From positions 79,506-143,505 of the forward strand of contig NZ_JAPOHA010000009.1 of NCBI RefSeq assembly GCF_026672255.1: DNA of 64,000 nt, given 5' to 3'. Under the pieces are notes generated by a model. The model was not told the origin of the DNA and searched no databases. It was given only the letters and a program-made list of their open reading frames with translations. Below, in pieces: positions 18,071 to 27,873 of the stretch (positions are counted from its first letter, which is position 1; the number at the start of each line of letters is the position of its first letter). Origin of the DNA: Caproiciproducens galactitolivorans (GTDB taxonomy: Bacteria; Bacillota; Clostridia; Oscillospirales; Acutalibacteraceae). A program made the translations under genes and the position numbers.

Positions 18071-18673
18071 ATGAAATTAATTGAAAAGTCGCTTCTTTTG
18101 GCATTCATATTCACTGTGCTGTTTTCGTTTACCGGTTTTGCCGCCGGCTGTGAAGATATACCGAATCATGTTCTCCGCCTGCATGTTCTTGCGAATTCCG
18201 ATTCAAAAGAGGATCAGGCGCTGAAACTGAAAGTACGGGACCGGATTTTAGCGGAAAGTTCCCATATAATGGACAATGTTGCCAATAAAGCGGAAGCCCA
18301 GAATGCCGTCCGTACGGCTCTTCCAAAGCTGAAATCCGCCGCCGAGGATGAGGTTCAAAAACAGGGATACCATTACCCGGTGGACGTAAAAATGGAGCGT
18401 CTGTATTTTACAACAAGGCAGTACAAAACCGTAACCCTGCCCGCGGGCGAATACGATTCCCTGCGCGTAACCATCGGCAAGGCCGAGGGGCATAACTGGT
18501 GGTGCGTCATTTTCCCGCCGATGTGCCTTCCTGCCGCGGAGGAGCCGAAGGAGCTTGGGGACGTGCTGAACGCGAACCAGCTTCAGATTGTGGAGGGCAA
18601 GGGCGATTTCGAGGTGAAATTCAAAGCGGTCGAGCTTTATGAGCAATTCAAAGACTACATGGAACACAAATAA
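18071..18673 (+). CDS. spoIIR: Stage II sporulation protein R
   Basis: SpoIIR is made in the forespore under sigma-F and signals across the septum to activate SpoIIGA, which processes pro-sigma-E in the mother cell. The 200-aa protein has an N-terminal signal or anchor segment (residues ~7-25). It then shows NHVLRLHVLANSDSKEDQALKLKVRD, the family's core motif, and WWCVIFPPMCL. Start ATG at 18071 behind TGGAGG. No convincing sigma-F promoter was read by eye in the ~120-bp upstream gap. It is one of the strongest signs that the organism forms endospores. Confidence 0.95.
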   Translation: MKLIEKSLLLAFIFTVLFSFTGFAAGCEDIPNHVLRLHVLANSDSKEDQALKLKVRDRILAESSHIMDNVANKAEAQNAVRTALPKLKSAAEDEVQKQGYHYPVDVKMERLYFTTRQYKTVTLPAGEYDSLRVTIGKAEGHNWWCVIFPPMCLPAAEEPKELGDVLNANQLQIVEGKGDFEVKFKAVELYEQFKDYMEHK

Positions 18674-18727
18674 GAGGATTGATTCCCTTTTAAGAAATTT
18701 GCGATTCTTTTCTCTGCGCAGTATCTA

Positions 18728-18736
18728 TGCTATAAT
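18728..18736 (+). promoter_or_regulatory. Extended -10 promoter before addB
   Basis: TGCTATAAT, an extended -10 element, lies 36 bp upstream of the addB start; no good -35 box accompanies it. Confidence 0.45.
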
Positions 18737-18771
18737 GATCTGTATTGATTACGGAACATGGAGGGCATACG

Positions 18772-21700
18772 ATGCTGCGTTTTATTTTGGGCCGCGCGGG
18801 CAGCGGAAAAACCGAAACGCTTCGGGCGGAACTGGAAAACATGGCAAGGAATTCCGCGAAAAAGTTAATGCTGATCGTACCGGAGCAATCCTCGTTTGAA
18901 AATGAGCGCGCCATGCTCCACCGGCTCGGCGCAAAGGACGTGCAGCGTGTATCGGTTACCAGCTTTTCCCGCCTTGCGGACGAAGTGTTCCGCCGTTACG
19001 GCGGAGGGGCCGGGCGGCGGCTTGACGACGGCGGGCGGAGCATGTTTATGAGTCTTGCTCTGGAACAGGTAAAGGATCAGCTCCGCTTTTACCGTAAAAA
19101 CGCGGACAGCGCCGAACTTGTCGGGCTGATGCTTTCCGTATCCGCAGAATTTAAAATGTGCGGAATCCAGCCGTCCGATATGGAGCGAACTGCGTCGGAG
19201 CTTGAGCAGGATTCGCTGAAACAGAAAATGACCGAGCTTTCCCTCATCCTTTCCGCATACGACGCGCTTGTCGCGCAAAGCTACGTTGATCCGCTCGACG
19301 ATCTGACAAGGCTGAAAAAGATCTTGCAGAGCCACTCGTTTTTCGAGGGTTACACCGTTGCGCTGGATTCCTTTCAGAGCTTTACGGTACAGGAATACGA
19401 TATTATCCATTTGATTCTGGCACAGGCGGACGATCTTTACGTTACGCTTTGCACCGACGGTCTGGACGATCCGGAACACGGGATGGGCCTTTTTTCGCTT
19501 GTTCGCCGTACGGGGAAAAATCTGATGCGGCTCGCTCAGCAGAACAATGTGAAAATTGCTGCCCCCGTCAAGCTGGAAAGCGGCCTTCGTTTTCAAAATC
19601 CCGCTCTGGCCGCGCTGGAGGCGGGCGTGTACCGCGGCGGACATAAGGAATGCGATTGTGACTGCGGGGATGTTGTTCTTTATGAAGCGGAAAACGCATA
19701 TGACGAATCCGCCTTTGTCGCCGCAACCATTCGCCGGCTGGTAATGGAAGAGCATTACCGGTACCGTGATTTTGCGATTATCGCGCGTACGCCCGACGAT
19801 TACCGGGGTATTTTGGATACGGCGCTGGAGCGCTGGGAAATTCCGTATTTTATGGACAAGCCGCAGGCGATCGACGCCGAGCCTCTTATGCGCCTGGTGC
19901 TTTCGGCGTTCCGCATTATTCAGTCCGGCTTTTCTTCCGATTCCGTTTTTTTCTACCTGAAAACCGGTCTGGCGGGTCTTGGCACCGATGAAATTGCGCA
20001 GCTTGAAAATTATGCTTTTATCTGGGACATTTCCGGAAGCAGATGGAAAGAGGAGTGGAAGGAACACCCGAAAGGTTTCGCTGAAAAGATGACGGCGGAG
20101 GATGAAAAACTGCTGGCGGAAATCAACGTGAGCCGCAAAACCGCAATCGCTCCGCTGCTTCGGTTTGCCGCGGATATCCGCTCGGCGGACGGCGAGGGAA
20201 TGGCGGCGGCGGTATACACGCTGCTGCAGGATGTGGGCGCGGCCGACCATCTGAAAGCGCTTGCGCATCATTTATCGGACTGCGGCGAAACGGAACTGGC
20301 CGACCGCCAGCTTCGATTGTGGGATTTACTGATGAACATCCTCGATCAAACGGCGCTGGTATTGAACCATAATCCGGTCAGTCTATCGCGTTACGCTGAG
20401 CTTTTGCACCTTGTCATACTGGCGAACAACATGGCCAGTATTCCGCAGGGGCTGGACGAGGTCACCGCCGGAGCCGCCGACCGCACGCGAACCGGCGCGC
20501 CGAAGGTCGTGTTCCTGATCGGGACGGTTGAGGGCGGGTTTCCGCTTTCTCCCGGCGGGAACTGTGTTTTCAGCGACGGAGAGCGCCGCGAACTCATTCG
20601 CCTTGGTCTGCCGCTGAACGATACCCTTGAGGGGATGGCGGTGCAGGAACGCTTCCTTGCTTATTCGGCCATGAGCGCCGCTTCGCAGCGGCTGTACATA
20701 TCGTATCCTCTTTCGGGAACTTCCGGGGAACCGAACACTCCCTCGTCCATTCCGAACGAAGCCTGTTCTATCCTTAAGAATATAAATGTGTGTAATGCAC
20801 TTCTCCTGCCACAGACGTATTTTGCGAATGCCTCAGAACCGGCGTTTGAATTGGTGGCGCAGCAATGGAACCGGAATACCGTGCTTTCCGCTACTTTAAA
20901 AAGTCTGTTCGAAGCGCGCGGGTACGGTTACCGCCTTGCCGCAATTGACCGCGCGGCGAAAAACCGCCCCGCAGTGTTTGATTCCGGTGAGAAATCCCGC
21001 ACGCTTTTCGGGGAAAATATGCAGGTTTCCGCAACGCAGATTGAAAAATTTTATCAATGCCGGTTTCAGTATTTCTGCCGCTTCGGCCTGAATGCGAAAG
21101 AGCGCAGGCAGGCGGAACTCGACGCGTTGGAATACGGGAGCCTAATGCATTATCTGCTGGAAAAACTGTTCCGGAATATCGGCAGCGCGGCAATCCTCGC
21201 AATGAAGCCGGGCGAACTCAGGCAGAAGATTCTCAGGCTGCTTAAAATCTATGCGGAAACAAAAATGGGCGGTGTTCAAAAGCAGTCGCCGCGCTTTTTG
21301 TACCTGTTTCAGCGTCTTGCCGATTCCGCGCAGGTGATTGCTTATCATATTGCACAGGAGCTTGCGCAAAGCGAATTTACGCCCGCCGACTTTGAGCTTG
21401 CCGTCGGAAACGGCGGCGTTCCTCCGCTGACGATTCCGCTTCCGGGCGGCGGAACGGTGGAGATCGACGGGAAAATTGACCGCGTGGATATCCTAAAACG
21501 GGAAGACGCCTGCTACGTGCGCGTTGTTGACTATAAAACCGGGCACAAGGAGTTCAAGCTCTCCGATCTGGTTTACGGAATCAATATGCAGATGCTGATC
21601 TATCTGGCGGCATTGCTGGAAAACGGGGATACCCGGTATGGGGAAGTCCGTCCCGCCGGGGTGCTGTACATGCCCGCAAACCGCCCGATTGTTTCCGCGT

Positions 21701-22119
21701 CACGGGATGCGGCTCCGGAAACCGTCGAGCAGGAAGCCGCCAAGAAACTGCGTATGGACGGTCTGATACTCGACGACCCCGAGCTTATCCGGGCCATGGA
21801 GCATAAAGGGGAAGGAAAATACCTTCCGGTTTCGCTGAAAGACGGCGCGCCGAGTAAACGTGACCATGTGGTAACCTCTTCCGAATTATCCGGCGTACTG
21901 CTCCATATGAAAGGCCTTATCCGCGAAATGGCGGACGGACTGCACAGCGGCGACGTTTCCGCGCTGCCGCTTTCCGGGGACTGCGACGCGTGCGCATGGT
22001 GCCCCTATCGCGCCGTATGCGGTCATGAACCGGACGGCCCTTCCCGCGAAATGCAGAAATGGGACAGGGACGCGGCCGTGAAAGAACTTTTAAAAAGCAG
22101 GGACGGTGAAAAGAAATGA
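18772..22119 (+). CDS. addB: Helicase-nuclease subunit AddB
   Basis: AddB is one half of the AddAB complex, which resects double-strand breaks and, at Chi, hands over a 3' strand for RecA. The 1115-aa protein has a Walker A loop at residues 7-14 (GRAGSGKT). At the C-terminus it has a RecB-type nuclease domain with VVDYKTG and an iron-sulfur cluster formed by an early Cys in YQCRFQYFC and a terminal CDACAWCPYRAVC. It starts at the ATG at 18772 behind GGAGG rather than the ATG nine codons upstream. It overlaps addA by 4 bases (ATGA), so the two subunits are coupled. Confidence 0.95.
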   Translation: MLRFILGRAGSGKTETLRAELENMARNSAKKLMLIVPEQSSFENERAMLHRLGAKDVQRVSVTSFSRLADEVFRRYGGGAGRRLDDGGRSMFMSLALEQVKDQLRFYRKNADSAELVGLMLSVSAEFKMCGIQPSDMERTASELEQDSLKQKMTELSLILSAYDALVAQSYVDPLDDLTRLKKILQSHSFFEGYTVALDSFQSFTVQEYDIIHLILAQADDLYVTLCTDGLDDPEHGMGLFSLVRRTGKNLMRLAQQNNVKIAAPVKLESGLRFQNPALAALEAGVYRGGHKECDCDCGDVVLYEAENAYDESAFVAATIRRLVMEEHYRYRDFAIIARTPDDYRGILDTALERWEIPYFMDKPQAIDAEPLMRLVLSAFRIIQSGFSSDSVFFYLKTGLAGLGTDEIAQLENYAFIWDISGSRWKEEWKEHPKGFAEKMTAEDEKLLAEINVSRKTAIAPLLRFAADIRSADGEGMAAAVYTLLQDVGAADHLKALAHHLSDCGETELADRQLRLWDLLMNILDQTALVLNHNPVSLSRYAELLHLVILANNMASIPQGLDEVTAGAADRTRTGAPKVVFLIGTVEGGFPLSPGGNCVFSDGERRELIRLGLPLNDTLEGMAVQERFLAYSAMSAASQRLYISYPLSGTSGEPNTPSSIPNEACSILKNINVCNALLLPQTYFANASEPAFELVAQQWNRNTVLSATLKSLFEARGYGYRLAAIDRAAKNRPAVFDSGEKSRTLFGENMQVSATQIEKFYQCRFQYFCRFGLNAKERRQAELDALEYGSLMHYLLEKLFRNIGSAAILAMKPGELRQKILRLLKIYAETKMGGVQKQSPRFLYLFQRLADSAQVIAYHIAQELAQSEFTPADFELAVGNGGVPPLTIPLPGGGTVEIDGKIDRVDILKREDACYVRVVDYKTGHKEFKLSDLVYGINMQMLIYLAALLENGDTRYGEVRPAGVLYMPANRPIVSASRDAAPETVEQEAAKKLRMDGLILDDPELIRAMEHKGEGKYLPVSLKDGAPSKRDHVVTSSELSGVLLHMKGLIREMADGLHSGDVSALPLSGDCDACAWCPYRAVCGHEPDGPSREMQKWDRDAAVKELLKSRDGEKK

Positions 22120-25100
22120 GCGCACGCGAATGGACGCAAAGCCAAAAAGACGCGATTACCGCAAGAGGCGGAACGCTGCTTGTTTCCGCCGCCGCCGGTT
22201 CGGGAAAAACCGCTGTACTGGTTCAGCGCGTAATCGAACGCATCACTGACCCGGAACATCCCACCGACGCGGACCGGCTGCTGGTCGTAACCTTCACGAA
22301 AGCCGCCGCCGCCGAAATGCGGAGCCGTATTGCGGCTGAAATTTCGAAGCTTCTGGAATCCGACCCTTTTAATGCGTCCCTGCGGCGCCAGCAGATTCTG
22401 CTTACCCGCGCGCACATCAGCACGATTCACAGCTTTTGCAGCGATTTGATTCGGGAGAATTTTTATAAACTCGGCATTTCGCCGGATTTCCGGATTTTGG
22501 AAGACAGTGAAATGAATCTGCTGCGCAGTGATGCCGCCTCCGCCGCGCTGGAAGAATTCTATGCCAAAAACGACCCGGTTTTTATCGACCTCGCGGATAC
22601 GTTTTCCTCCGGACGGGACGACAGCCGCCTGATACAGACGGTTTTTACCCTGTATGATTTTGTTCGTTCCCACCCCTTTCCAAAACGCTGGCTGGCTGAA
22701 AAAGCGTCCCTGTATGCTTCCGGTATCCCGGCGCCGCAAACCGTATGGGGAAAGACGATTCTTGCCTATGCCGCGGATGCGGTGGATTACGGCATTTCCC
22801 TGACCCGCAATTCGCTTTCGCTGATGGATGAGGACGCGAAAATCGCGGATGCTTACGGCGACGCTTTTCATTCCGACCTTGCGGGGCTTATGGCTTTAAA
22901 AGAAGCCGCCGATACGGGCGACTGGGATAGAATCGCCTTTCAGAGCAACAATTTTCAGTTTGCAAGGCTGAAAGCCCTGCGCGGGTACAGTGACGACCCT
23001 CTGAAAATCAAGCTGACGGCAAGCCGCAAAGAAGTGCAGGGCACCGTTAAAAAGCTTGCGGAACTGTTTTGTTCCGATTCCAAACAGTGCGGGGAGGAAA
23101 TCGAACGGCTGGCGCCGCTGGTGCGGGAACTGTTTCAAGTTACCGAACGATTCGGCGAAATCCTTGACGGGATGAAAAAAGAACGCCGCGCCGCCGATTT
23201 CAGCGATCTGGAGCATTACGCTTTAAAGCTGCTTGTAAGGGATACGGAGGATGGTTTTGAGCCGACCGAAGATGCTGTCGAGCTTTCCGGCCGCTTCGAT
23301 GAAGTGATGGTGGACGAATATCAGGATACGAATGAAGCGCAGGATATGATTTTCCGCGCGGTTTCCAAAGGGGAAAGCAATTTATTTATGGTAGGCGACG
23401 TGAAACAGAGTATATACCGTTTCCGTCAGGCCATGCCGCAGATTTTTCTGCGCCGCCGTGAACAGTATCCGGATTATGACCGTGCAACGGACGAATATCC
23501 CGCCTGTGTTGTGCTGGACAGAAATTTTCGCAGCCGCCGCGGCGTGACGGAGGCGATCAATTTTGTATTCCGCCAGCTAATGAGCAAACAGACGGGCGAA
23601 CTGGATTATACCAAAGCGGAGGAACTGGACGCGGGCGCGGATTACCCGCCCTGCGAAGAACCCGCCGCACAGCTTGAAATCATTGACCTCTCCGCCTGTG
23701 ACAGCGAGGAGGAAACGGTACCGGCGGAAAGCCGGCATATCGCCGAGCTGATTTACCGGATGACCGCAAACGGAACCACCGTAACGGATAAGGGAAAACA
23801 GCGCCCGGTTATGTACCGCGATATCTGCATCCTTCTCCGCAGCGCCAACAAATATGCGCAGGAGTACGCGCGTGAATTGTCCTCCCTCGGCATTCCGGCC
23901 TGGGCGGACACGGCAGGCGGTTTCTTTGCGGCGGCGGAGGTTGGGGTTGCCGTCTCGCTGCTGCGCGTAATCGACAATCCGATGCAGGATATCCCGCTTC
24001 TTTCGGTTCTGATGAGCCCGATTTACGGCTTTACGCCGGACGACATGGCGGATATCCGTATCCCTTCACGCAGAACGCCGCTTTACCTTGCGCTTGTTTC
24101 GTCGGCGCACAGCGGCAACGAGCGCGCGTCCGCGTTTTTGAAGGATATCGACGCATACCGCACCCTCGCCGCGACAATGCCTTCGGACCGGCTGATCCGC
24201 ATTCTGTACGAAAAAACCGGATACCTGAATCTGGTTCAGTCCATGCCGAACGGCGAGCTGCGTCTTGCCAATCTGCGTTTGCTGCTGGAATATGCGAAGA
24301 AATACGAAGCATCCGGTTATAACGGGCTTTCCGGATTCATCCGCTTGATTGACCGCCTTCAGAAAAACAACGCCGATCTGGCGGCGGCGTCTACGATCAG
24401 CGAGGCCGCCAACGTGGTGAAAATCATGAGTATTCACCGCTCCAAAGGTCTGGAATTCCCCGTTTGCATCCTTGCGGGCTGCGCCAGAAGATTCAACAAG
24501 GACAGGGGGGACGTTCTTCTGCACCCGTCTTTGGGGCTCGGCGTAAAATTGAAAAGCGCAAACGGCCTTTCCCGCTACACAACCATGCCGCGGGAAGCCG
24601 TCGCGCTGGAACTGGACCGGGATGAAATGAGCGAGGAGCTTCGCATTTTGTACGTCGCCATGACAAGGGCAAAGGAAAAGCTGATTATGGTAACCGCCGT
24701 AAAAAACGCGGCGAAAACGCTGGGGAAGCTTGCTACCCGGCTGACGGAAGAAAAGCGGATACAGCCCTATGTTGTGCGCGGCGCGGGCTGTATTTCCGAC
24801 TGGCTTCTGCTGTGCGCCCTGCGCCATCCAAGCGGCGGAAGCCTTCGCGAGCTGGCGGGCGCGCTTCCGGGAATCACGGCGGATTCCGACGAACCGTGGA
24901 GCATTCACCTGATTGCTTCGCAAACGGCGGCGGAAACTGATGTCCAGCCGCAAAGGACGGTTCCGGCCGAACCGGACGGTTCCCTTCGGGCGGAAATGGA
25001 AAAAAAGATGGATTTTGTTTATCCTTTCGCCGATTTGAAGGGCGTTCAGGCGAAGGTAGCGGCGTCCGACCTTGCCGCGCGCGAATTTTCCGAGCAGTAC

Positions 25101-25655
25101 GCCACGGTGTCCCGTCCCGCCTTTTTAAGTAAGTCGGGCCTGACGCCCGCGGAGCGCGGGACGGCTCTGCACGCCTACATGCAGTTTGCGGATTACCAAA
25201 AGGCGGCTCAGTCCCCGGGCAGCGAACTGGAACGCCTGGTTGCGCAGGGCTACCTTACCCGCGAGCAGGGCGGAGCGGTTGATTTGGAGCGCGTGCGGGC
25301 ATTTTTCCGCAGCCCCCTTGCAAAACGGATTCTCGCTTCCAAAAATGTCATGCGGGAATACCGTTTTACCGTGGAAATCTCCGCGGGCGACGTTCGGCCC
25401 GGGCTTTCGGAAAGTCTGAAACAAGAGCCGGTTGTACTTCAGGGCGCGGTGGACTGCGCTTTTGAGGAAAACGGCGGCCTGATTATCGTGGATTATAAAA
25501 CCGACAAAACGCGCGATCCCGGGGAGTTATGGGAGCGCTACCGCGCGCAGCTTTCGCTGTACCGGCTTGCGATGGAGCAGTGTACGGGCAAAAAAGTCGG
25601 CGGCTGTCTTCTTTATTCTTTCAGTCTGAATGCCGCAGTTGAAAATAATGCTTGA
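22116..25655 (+). CDS. addA: Helicase-nuclease subunit AddA
   Basis: AddA is the UvrD/Rep-type helicase and nuclease partner of AddB. The 1179-aa protein has Q-motif/Walker A (VSAAAGSGKTAVL, lysine 31), motif II VMVDEYQDTN, SIHRSKGLEFPVC and VAMTRAKEKL for the C-terminal helicase motifs. It ends in a PD-(D/E)XK nuclease domain with IIVDYKTDK. It is close to the family's typical 1200 aa. The infC-operon promoter overlaps its stop codon. Confidence 0.97.
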   Translation: MSAREWTQSQKDAITARGGTLLVSAAAGSGKTAVLVQRVIERITDPEHPTDADRLLVVTFTKAAAAEMRSRIAAEISKLLESDPFNASLRRQQILLTRAHISTIHSFCSDLIRENFYKLGISPDFRILEDSEMNLLRSDAASAALEEFYAKNDPVFIDLADTFSSGRDDSRLIQTVFTLYDFVRSHPFPKRWLAEKASLYASGIPAPQTVWGKTILAYAADAVDYGISLTRNSLSLMDEDAKIADAYGDAFHSDLAGLMALKEAADTGDWDRIAFQSNNFQFARLKALRGYSDDPLKIKLTASRKEVQGTVKKLAELFCSDSKQCGEEIERLAPLVRELFQVTERFGEILDGMKKERRAADFSDLEHYALKLLVRDTEDGFEPTEDAVELSGRFDEVMVDEYQDTNEAQDMIFRAVSKGESNLFMVGDVKQSIYRFRQAMPQIFLRRREQYPDYDRATDEYPACVVLDRNFRSRRGVTEAINFVFRQLMSKQTGELDYTKAEELDAGADYPPCEEPAAQLEIIDLSACDSEEETVPAESRHIAELIYRMTANGTTVTDKGKQRPVMYRDICILLRSANKYAQEYARELSSLGIPAWADTAGGFFAAAEVGVAVSLLRVIDNPMQDIPLLSVLMSPIYGFTPDDMADIRIPSRRTPLYLALVSSAHSGNERASAFLKDIDAYRTLAATMPSDRLIRILYEKTGYLNLVQSMPNGELRLANLRLLLEYAKKYEASGYNGLSGFIRLIDRLQKNNADLAAASTISEAANVVKIMSIHRSKGLEFPVCILAGCARRFNKDRGDVLLHPSLGLGVKLKSANGLSRYTTMPREAVALELDRDEMSEELRILYVAMTRAKEKLIMVTAVKNAAKTLGKLATRLTEEKRIQPYVVRGAGCISDWLLLCALRHPSGGSLRELAGALPGITADSDEPWSIHLIASQTAAETDVQPQRTVPAEPDGSLRAEMEKKMDFVYPFADLKGVQAKVAASDLAAREFSEQYATVSRPAFLSKSGLTPAERGTALHAYMQFADYQKAAQSPGSELERLVAQGYLTREQGGAVDLERVRAFFRSPLAKRILASKNVMREYRFTVEISAGDVRPGLSESLKQEPVVLQGAVDCAFEENGGLIIVDYKTDKTRDPGELWERYRAQLSLYRLAMEQCTGKKVGGCLLYSFSLNAAVENNA

Positions 25656-25680
25656 CAAACCGGCTGAGGACTGATAAAAT
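25652..25680 (+). promoter_or_regulatory. Promoter of the infC-rpmI-rplT operon
   Basis: TTGACA (25652-25657), a 17-nt spacer and TAAAAT (25675-25680). The -35 box overlaps the addA stop. It is strong by eye and fits ribosomal-protein expression. Confidence 0.8.
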
Positions 25681-25686
25681 AATCCA

Positions 25687-25820
25687 GTAAAACAAAGCGG
25701 GGCATTTTATGCTCACACCTGTGGGGTTTCGTCCGTCATAGGTCAATACGAAAACAGCTTTCGGGCTGTCGTTGTAAGTATTGGTGCGCGGGCGGATATT
25801 CGGCCCGCGCTTTATTATTT
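25687..25820 (+). promoter_or_regulatory. infC leader with transcription attenuator (L20-leader type)
   Basis: The ~135-nt leader contains an extended imperfect hairpin at 25743-25783 (outer CAATAC/GTATTG, inner ACAGC/GCTGT). This is followed by an 8-bp GC hairpin (25786-25793 with 25803-25810) and TTTATTATTT, a complete intrinsic terminator placed before infC. In Bacillus the same operon is controlled by L20 binding its leader and favouring termination; the same role here is inferred from position and structure. Confidence 0.75.
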
Positions 25821-25852
25821 AAATGAACAACGTGTTTTGGAGGTGCTTAACA

Positions 25853-26371
25853 ATTAGCAACAAGGAACTGCAGATTAATGAGGAAATTCGTGACAGAGAA
25901 GTGCGTGTTGTTGGTTCGGACGGTTCCCAGCTTGGGCTGATGTCTTCGGCTCAGGCTTTGCAGAAAGCGTTTGAGCAGAATCTTGATCTTGTAAAAATCG
26001 CACCGCAAGCCGTGCCGCCGGTGTGCAAGATTATTGATTACGGCAAATATCGATTTGAGCAGGCGAAGCGTGAAAAAGAAGCGAAGAAAAATCAGCGCAT
26101 AGTCGACATTAAAGAGATTCGTTTATCTTTGAACATTGACACACACGACTTTAATACGAAAGTAGGTCACGCAACCCGCTTCTTAAAGGATGGCGACAAA
26201 GTAAAAGCTTCTATCCGCTTTCGCGGACGTGAAATGGGACATCCGGAGCAGGGCTATGTCATTATGAGAAATTTCGCCGAGGCCCTCAGCGAAATAGCCA
26301 ATGTGGAAAAGCCGGCAAAGTTAGAGGGACGGAATATGCTTATGTTCCTTGCATCCAAACCCGCTAAGTAA
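25853..26371 (+). CDS. infC: Translation initiation factor IF-3 (AUU start)
   Basis: IF-3 prevents premature 50S joining and proofreads start codons. The 172-aa product begins [19 protein letters not shown], the family's N-terminus. The start is read as ATT at 25853: GGAGGTG lies at 25839-25845 with 7-nt spacing, and the homologous protein begins exactly here. An in-frame ATG ten codons upstream (25823) sits just after the attenuator T-run and has no ribosome site. AUU starts on infC are known to allow autoregulation, because IF-3 rejects its own start codon. The factor's two domains and linker are intact. Confidence 0.93.
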   Translation: MSNKELQINEEIRDREVRVVGSDGSQLGLMSSAQALQKAFEQNLDLVKIAPQAVPPVCKIIDYGKYRFEQAKREKEAKKNQRIVDIKEIRLSLNIDTHDFNTKVGHATRFLKDGDKVKASIRFRGREMGHPEQGYVIMRNFAEALSEIANVEKPAKLEGRNMLMFLASKPAK

Positions 26372-26394
26372 TCATAAACAAGGAGGACAATACC

Positions 26395-26592
26395 ATGCCT
26401 AAAATTAAGACACATTCAGGCGCAAAAAAGCGCTTCAAGCTTTCTAAAAACGGAAAGGTTATTCGCGGCCATGCGAATAAATCACACATCCTGAACAAGA
26501 AGACGACCAAACGCAAGAGAGGACTCAGGAAAACCACTGTTGCCGACAAGACGAATGTGGTGCAAGTTAAGAGACTGATTCCTTATAAATAA
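26395..26592 (+). CDS. rpmI: 50S ribosomal protein L35
   Basis: The 65-aa basic protein starts [21 protein letters not shown], the L35 signature, and has [20 protein letters not shown] at its end. It lies 23 bp after infC behind an AAGGAGG site. Confidence 0.98.
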   Translation: MPKIKTHSGAKKRFKLSKNGKVIRGHANKSHILNKKTTKRKRGLRKTTVADKTNVVQVKRLIPYK

Positions 26593-26636
26593 GAATGAGT
26601 CGAAATAAAAAATAACCATTTATTGGAGGTAATAGA

Positions 26637-26990
26637 ATGGCACGTATAAAGGGCGCGACGATGACGCGCAAAAGAAGAAAGAAAGTTTTAAAGCTTGCGA
26701 AGGGCTACTGGGGTTCCAAGAGCAGACATTTTAAAATGGCCAAACAGGCTGTTATGAAATCCGGAAATTATGCGTTTATCGGCCGTAAAGCCAGAAAAAG
26801 AGATTTCCGCCGTCTGTGGATTACCCGTATTTCCGCTGCATGCCGTGCAAACGACGTCAGCTACTCCGTATTTATGAACGGACTTAAAAAAGCGGGCATT
26901 ACCCTGAACCGCAAAATGCTTGCGGAAATCGCTGTTGCCGACGAAGCTGCTTTCAAGAGCCTGATTGAAAAAGCGAAGGCAGCACTATAA
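26637..26990 (+). CDS. rplT: 50S ribosomal protein L20
   Basis: The 117-aa protein starts [20 protein letters not shown] and carries the conserved [19 protein letters not shown]20 nucleates 50S assembly and in Firmicutes represses its own operon through the leader described at 25687-25820. It starts 44 bp after rpmI, behind TGGAGG. Confidence 0.98.
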   Translation: MARIKGATMTRKRRKKVLKLAKGYWGSKSRHFKMAKQAVMKSGNYAFIGRKARKRDFRRLWITRISAACRANDVSYSVFMNGLKKAGITLNRKMLAEIAVADEAAFKSLIEKAKAAL

Positions 26991-27000
26991 AAAGCTGTAA

Positions 27001-27033
27001 TTGCGCCCGGAAGATGCCCGGGCGCAAATTTTA
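27001..27033 (+). terminator. Terminator of the infC operon
   Basis: Arms 27001-27010 and 27018-27027, perfect 10 bp, around a 7-nt loop, then ATTTTAT. The next gene begins at once, so partial read-through is possible. Confidence 0.8.
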
Positions 27034-27048
27034 TATGGAGAGAACAGA

Positions 27049-27873
27049 ATGCCCGACCAAATTACAAGCCGTAAAAATGAGATGATAAAGCAAGCCGCCC
27101 GGCTTTGCACCAGCGCGGAAGCCCGCAGGGAGCAGGGATTGTTTCTCGTTGAGGGCGCGCGGCTCTGCCGCGACGCCGCTAAAAGCGGGGTAAGGGTGGA
27201 AACCCTTTTTTATACCGCGCAGGCAAAAGAGAAATATGAGGAATATATTGCAGCCGTTGCCGTTTCCGCACAGGCTGTTTACGAGATAGCGCCCCACGTT
27301 GCCGCGCTTTTGTCCGAAACAAAAACATCGCAGGGTGTTTTCTGCGTCTGTAAAATGAGCGGCGAAGCACGCACGCTTGAGGACATTCATCCCGGCCGTC
27401 ATTATCTTGCGCTGGAAAATATTCAGGACCCCGCCAACCTCGGCGCGGTTCTGCGTACGGCGGAGGCGCTGGGAATCGGCGGGGTGATTCTGGGCGGAAA
27501 CTGCTGTGACGTATATTCCCCGAAGGTGCTGCGCGCAAGTATGGGCGCCGTATTCCGTCTGCCCTTTTTTCTCGCCCCCGACATGCCTTCTGCCGTAAAG
27601 CTGCTGCGTCAAAAGAAATTCGTCTGTCTTGCAGCCGTTCCGGACGCCGCGGCGCAGAAAGTAACCGCTGTTGATTTTCAAAATCCCACCGTGCTTCTTG
27701 TGGGCAATGAGGGGAACGGGCTTACGGGGGAAACGATTGAAGCCTGTTCGGGCAGGGTGACAATTCCGATGCTTGGAAGAGCGGAATCGCTCAATGCGTC
27801 TGCTTCCGCCGCCATCCTGATGTGGGAAATGATGCGCAAAGAGTCTGGAGGCGTTTCCGTTGGCCGTCAATAA
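27049..27873 (+). CDS. SpoU-family rRNA/tRNA 2'-O-methyltransferase
   Basis: The 274-aa protein has an N-terminal substrate-binding domain and a C-terminal SPOUT catalytic domain. The three SpoU motifs are ENIQDPANLGAVLRTAEALG (motif 1), LVGNEGNGLTGETIEACSG (motif 2) and IPMLGRAESLNASASAAI (motif 3). The target, probably a 23S rRNA ribose, cannot be assigned. The start is the ATG at 27049 behind GGAGAG; reading from 27001 would include the terminator hairpin. In many Firmicutes such a gene follows rplT, as here. Confidence 0.9.
   Translation: MPDQITSRKNEMIKQAARLCTSAEARREQGLFLVEGARLCRDAAKSGVRVETLFYTAQAKEKYEEYIAAVAVSAQAVYEIAPHVAALLSETKTSQGVFCVCKMSGEARTLEDIHPGRHYLALENIQDPANLGAVLRTAEALGIGGVILGGNCCDVYSPKVLRASMGAVFRLPFFLAPDMPSAVKLLRQKKFVCLAAVPDAAAQKVTAVDFQNPTVLLVGNEGNGLTGETIEACSGRVTIPMLGRAESLNASASAAILMWEMMRKESGGVSVGRQ

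Noticed and set aside
25823..25852. ATG at 25823 as the infC start
   Set aside because: It lies directly after the attenuator T-run and lacks a ribosome site, while the ATT at 25853 has an ideal one and matches the family N-terminus.
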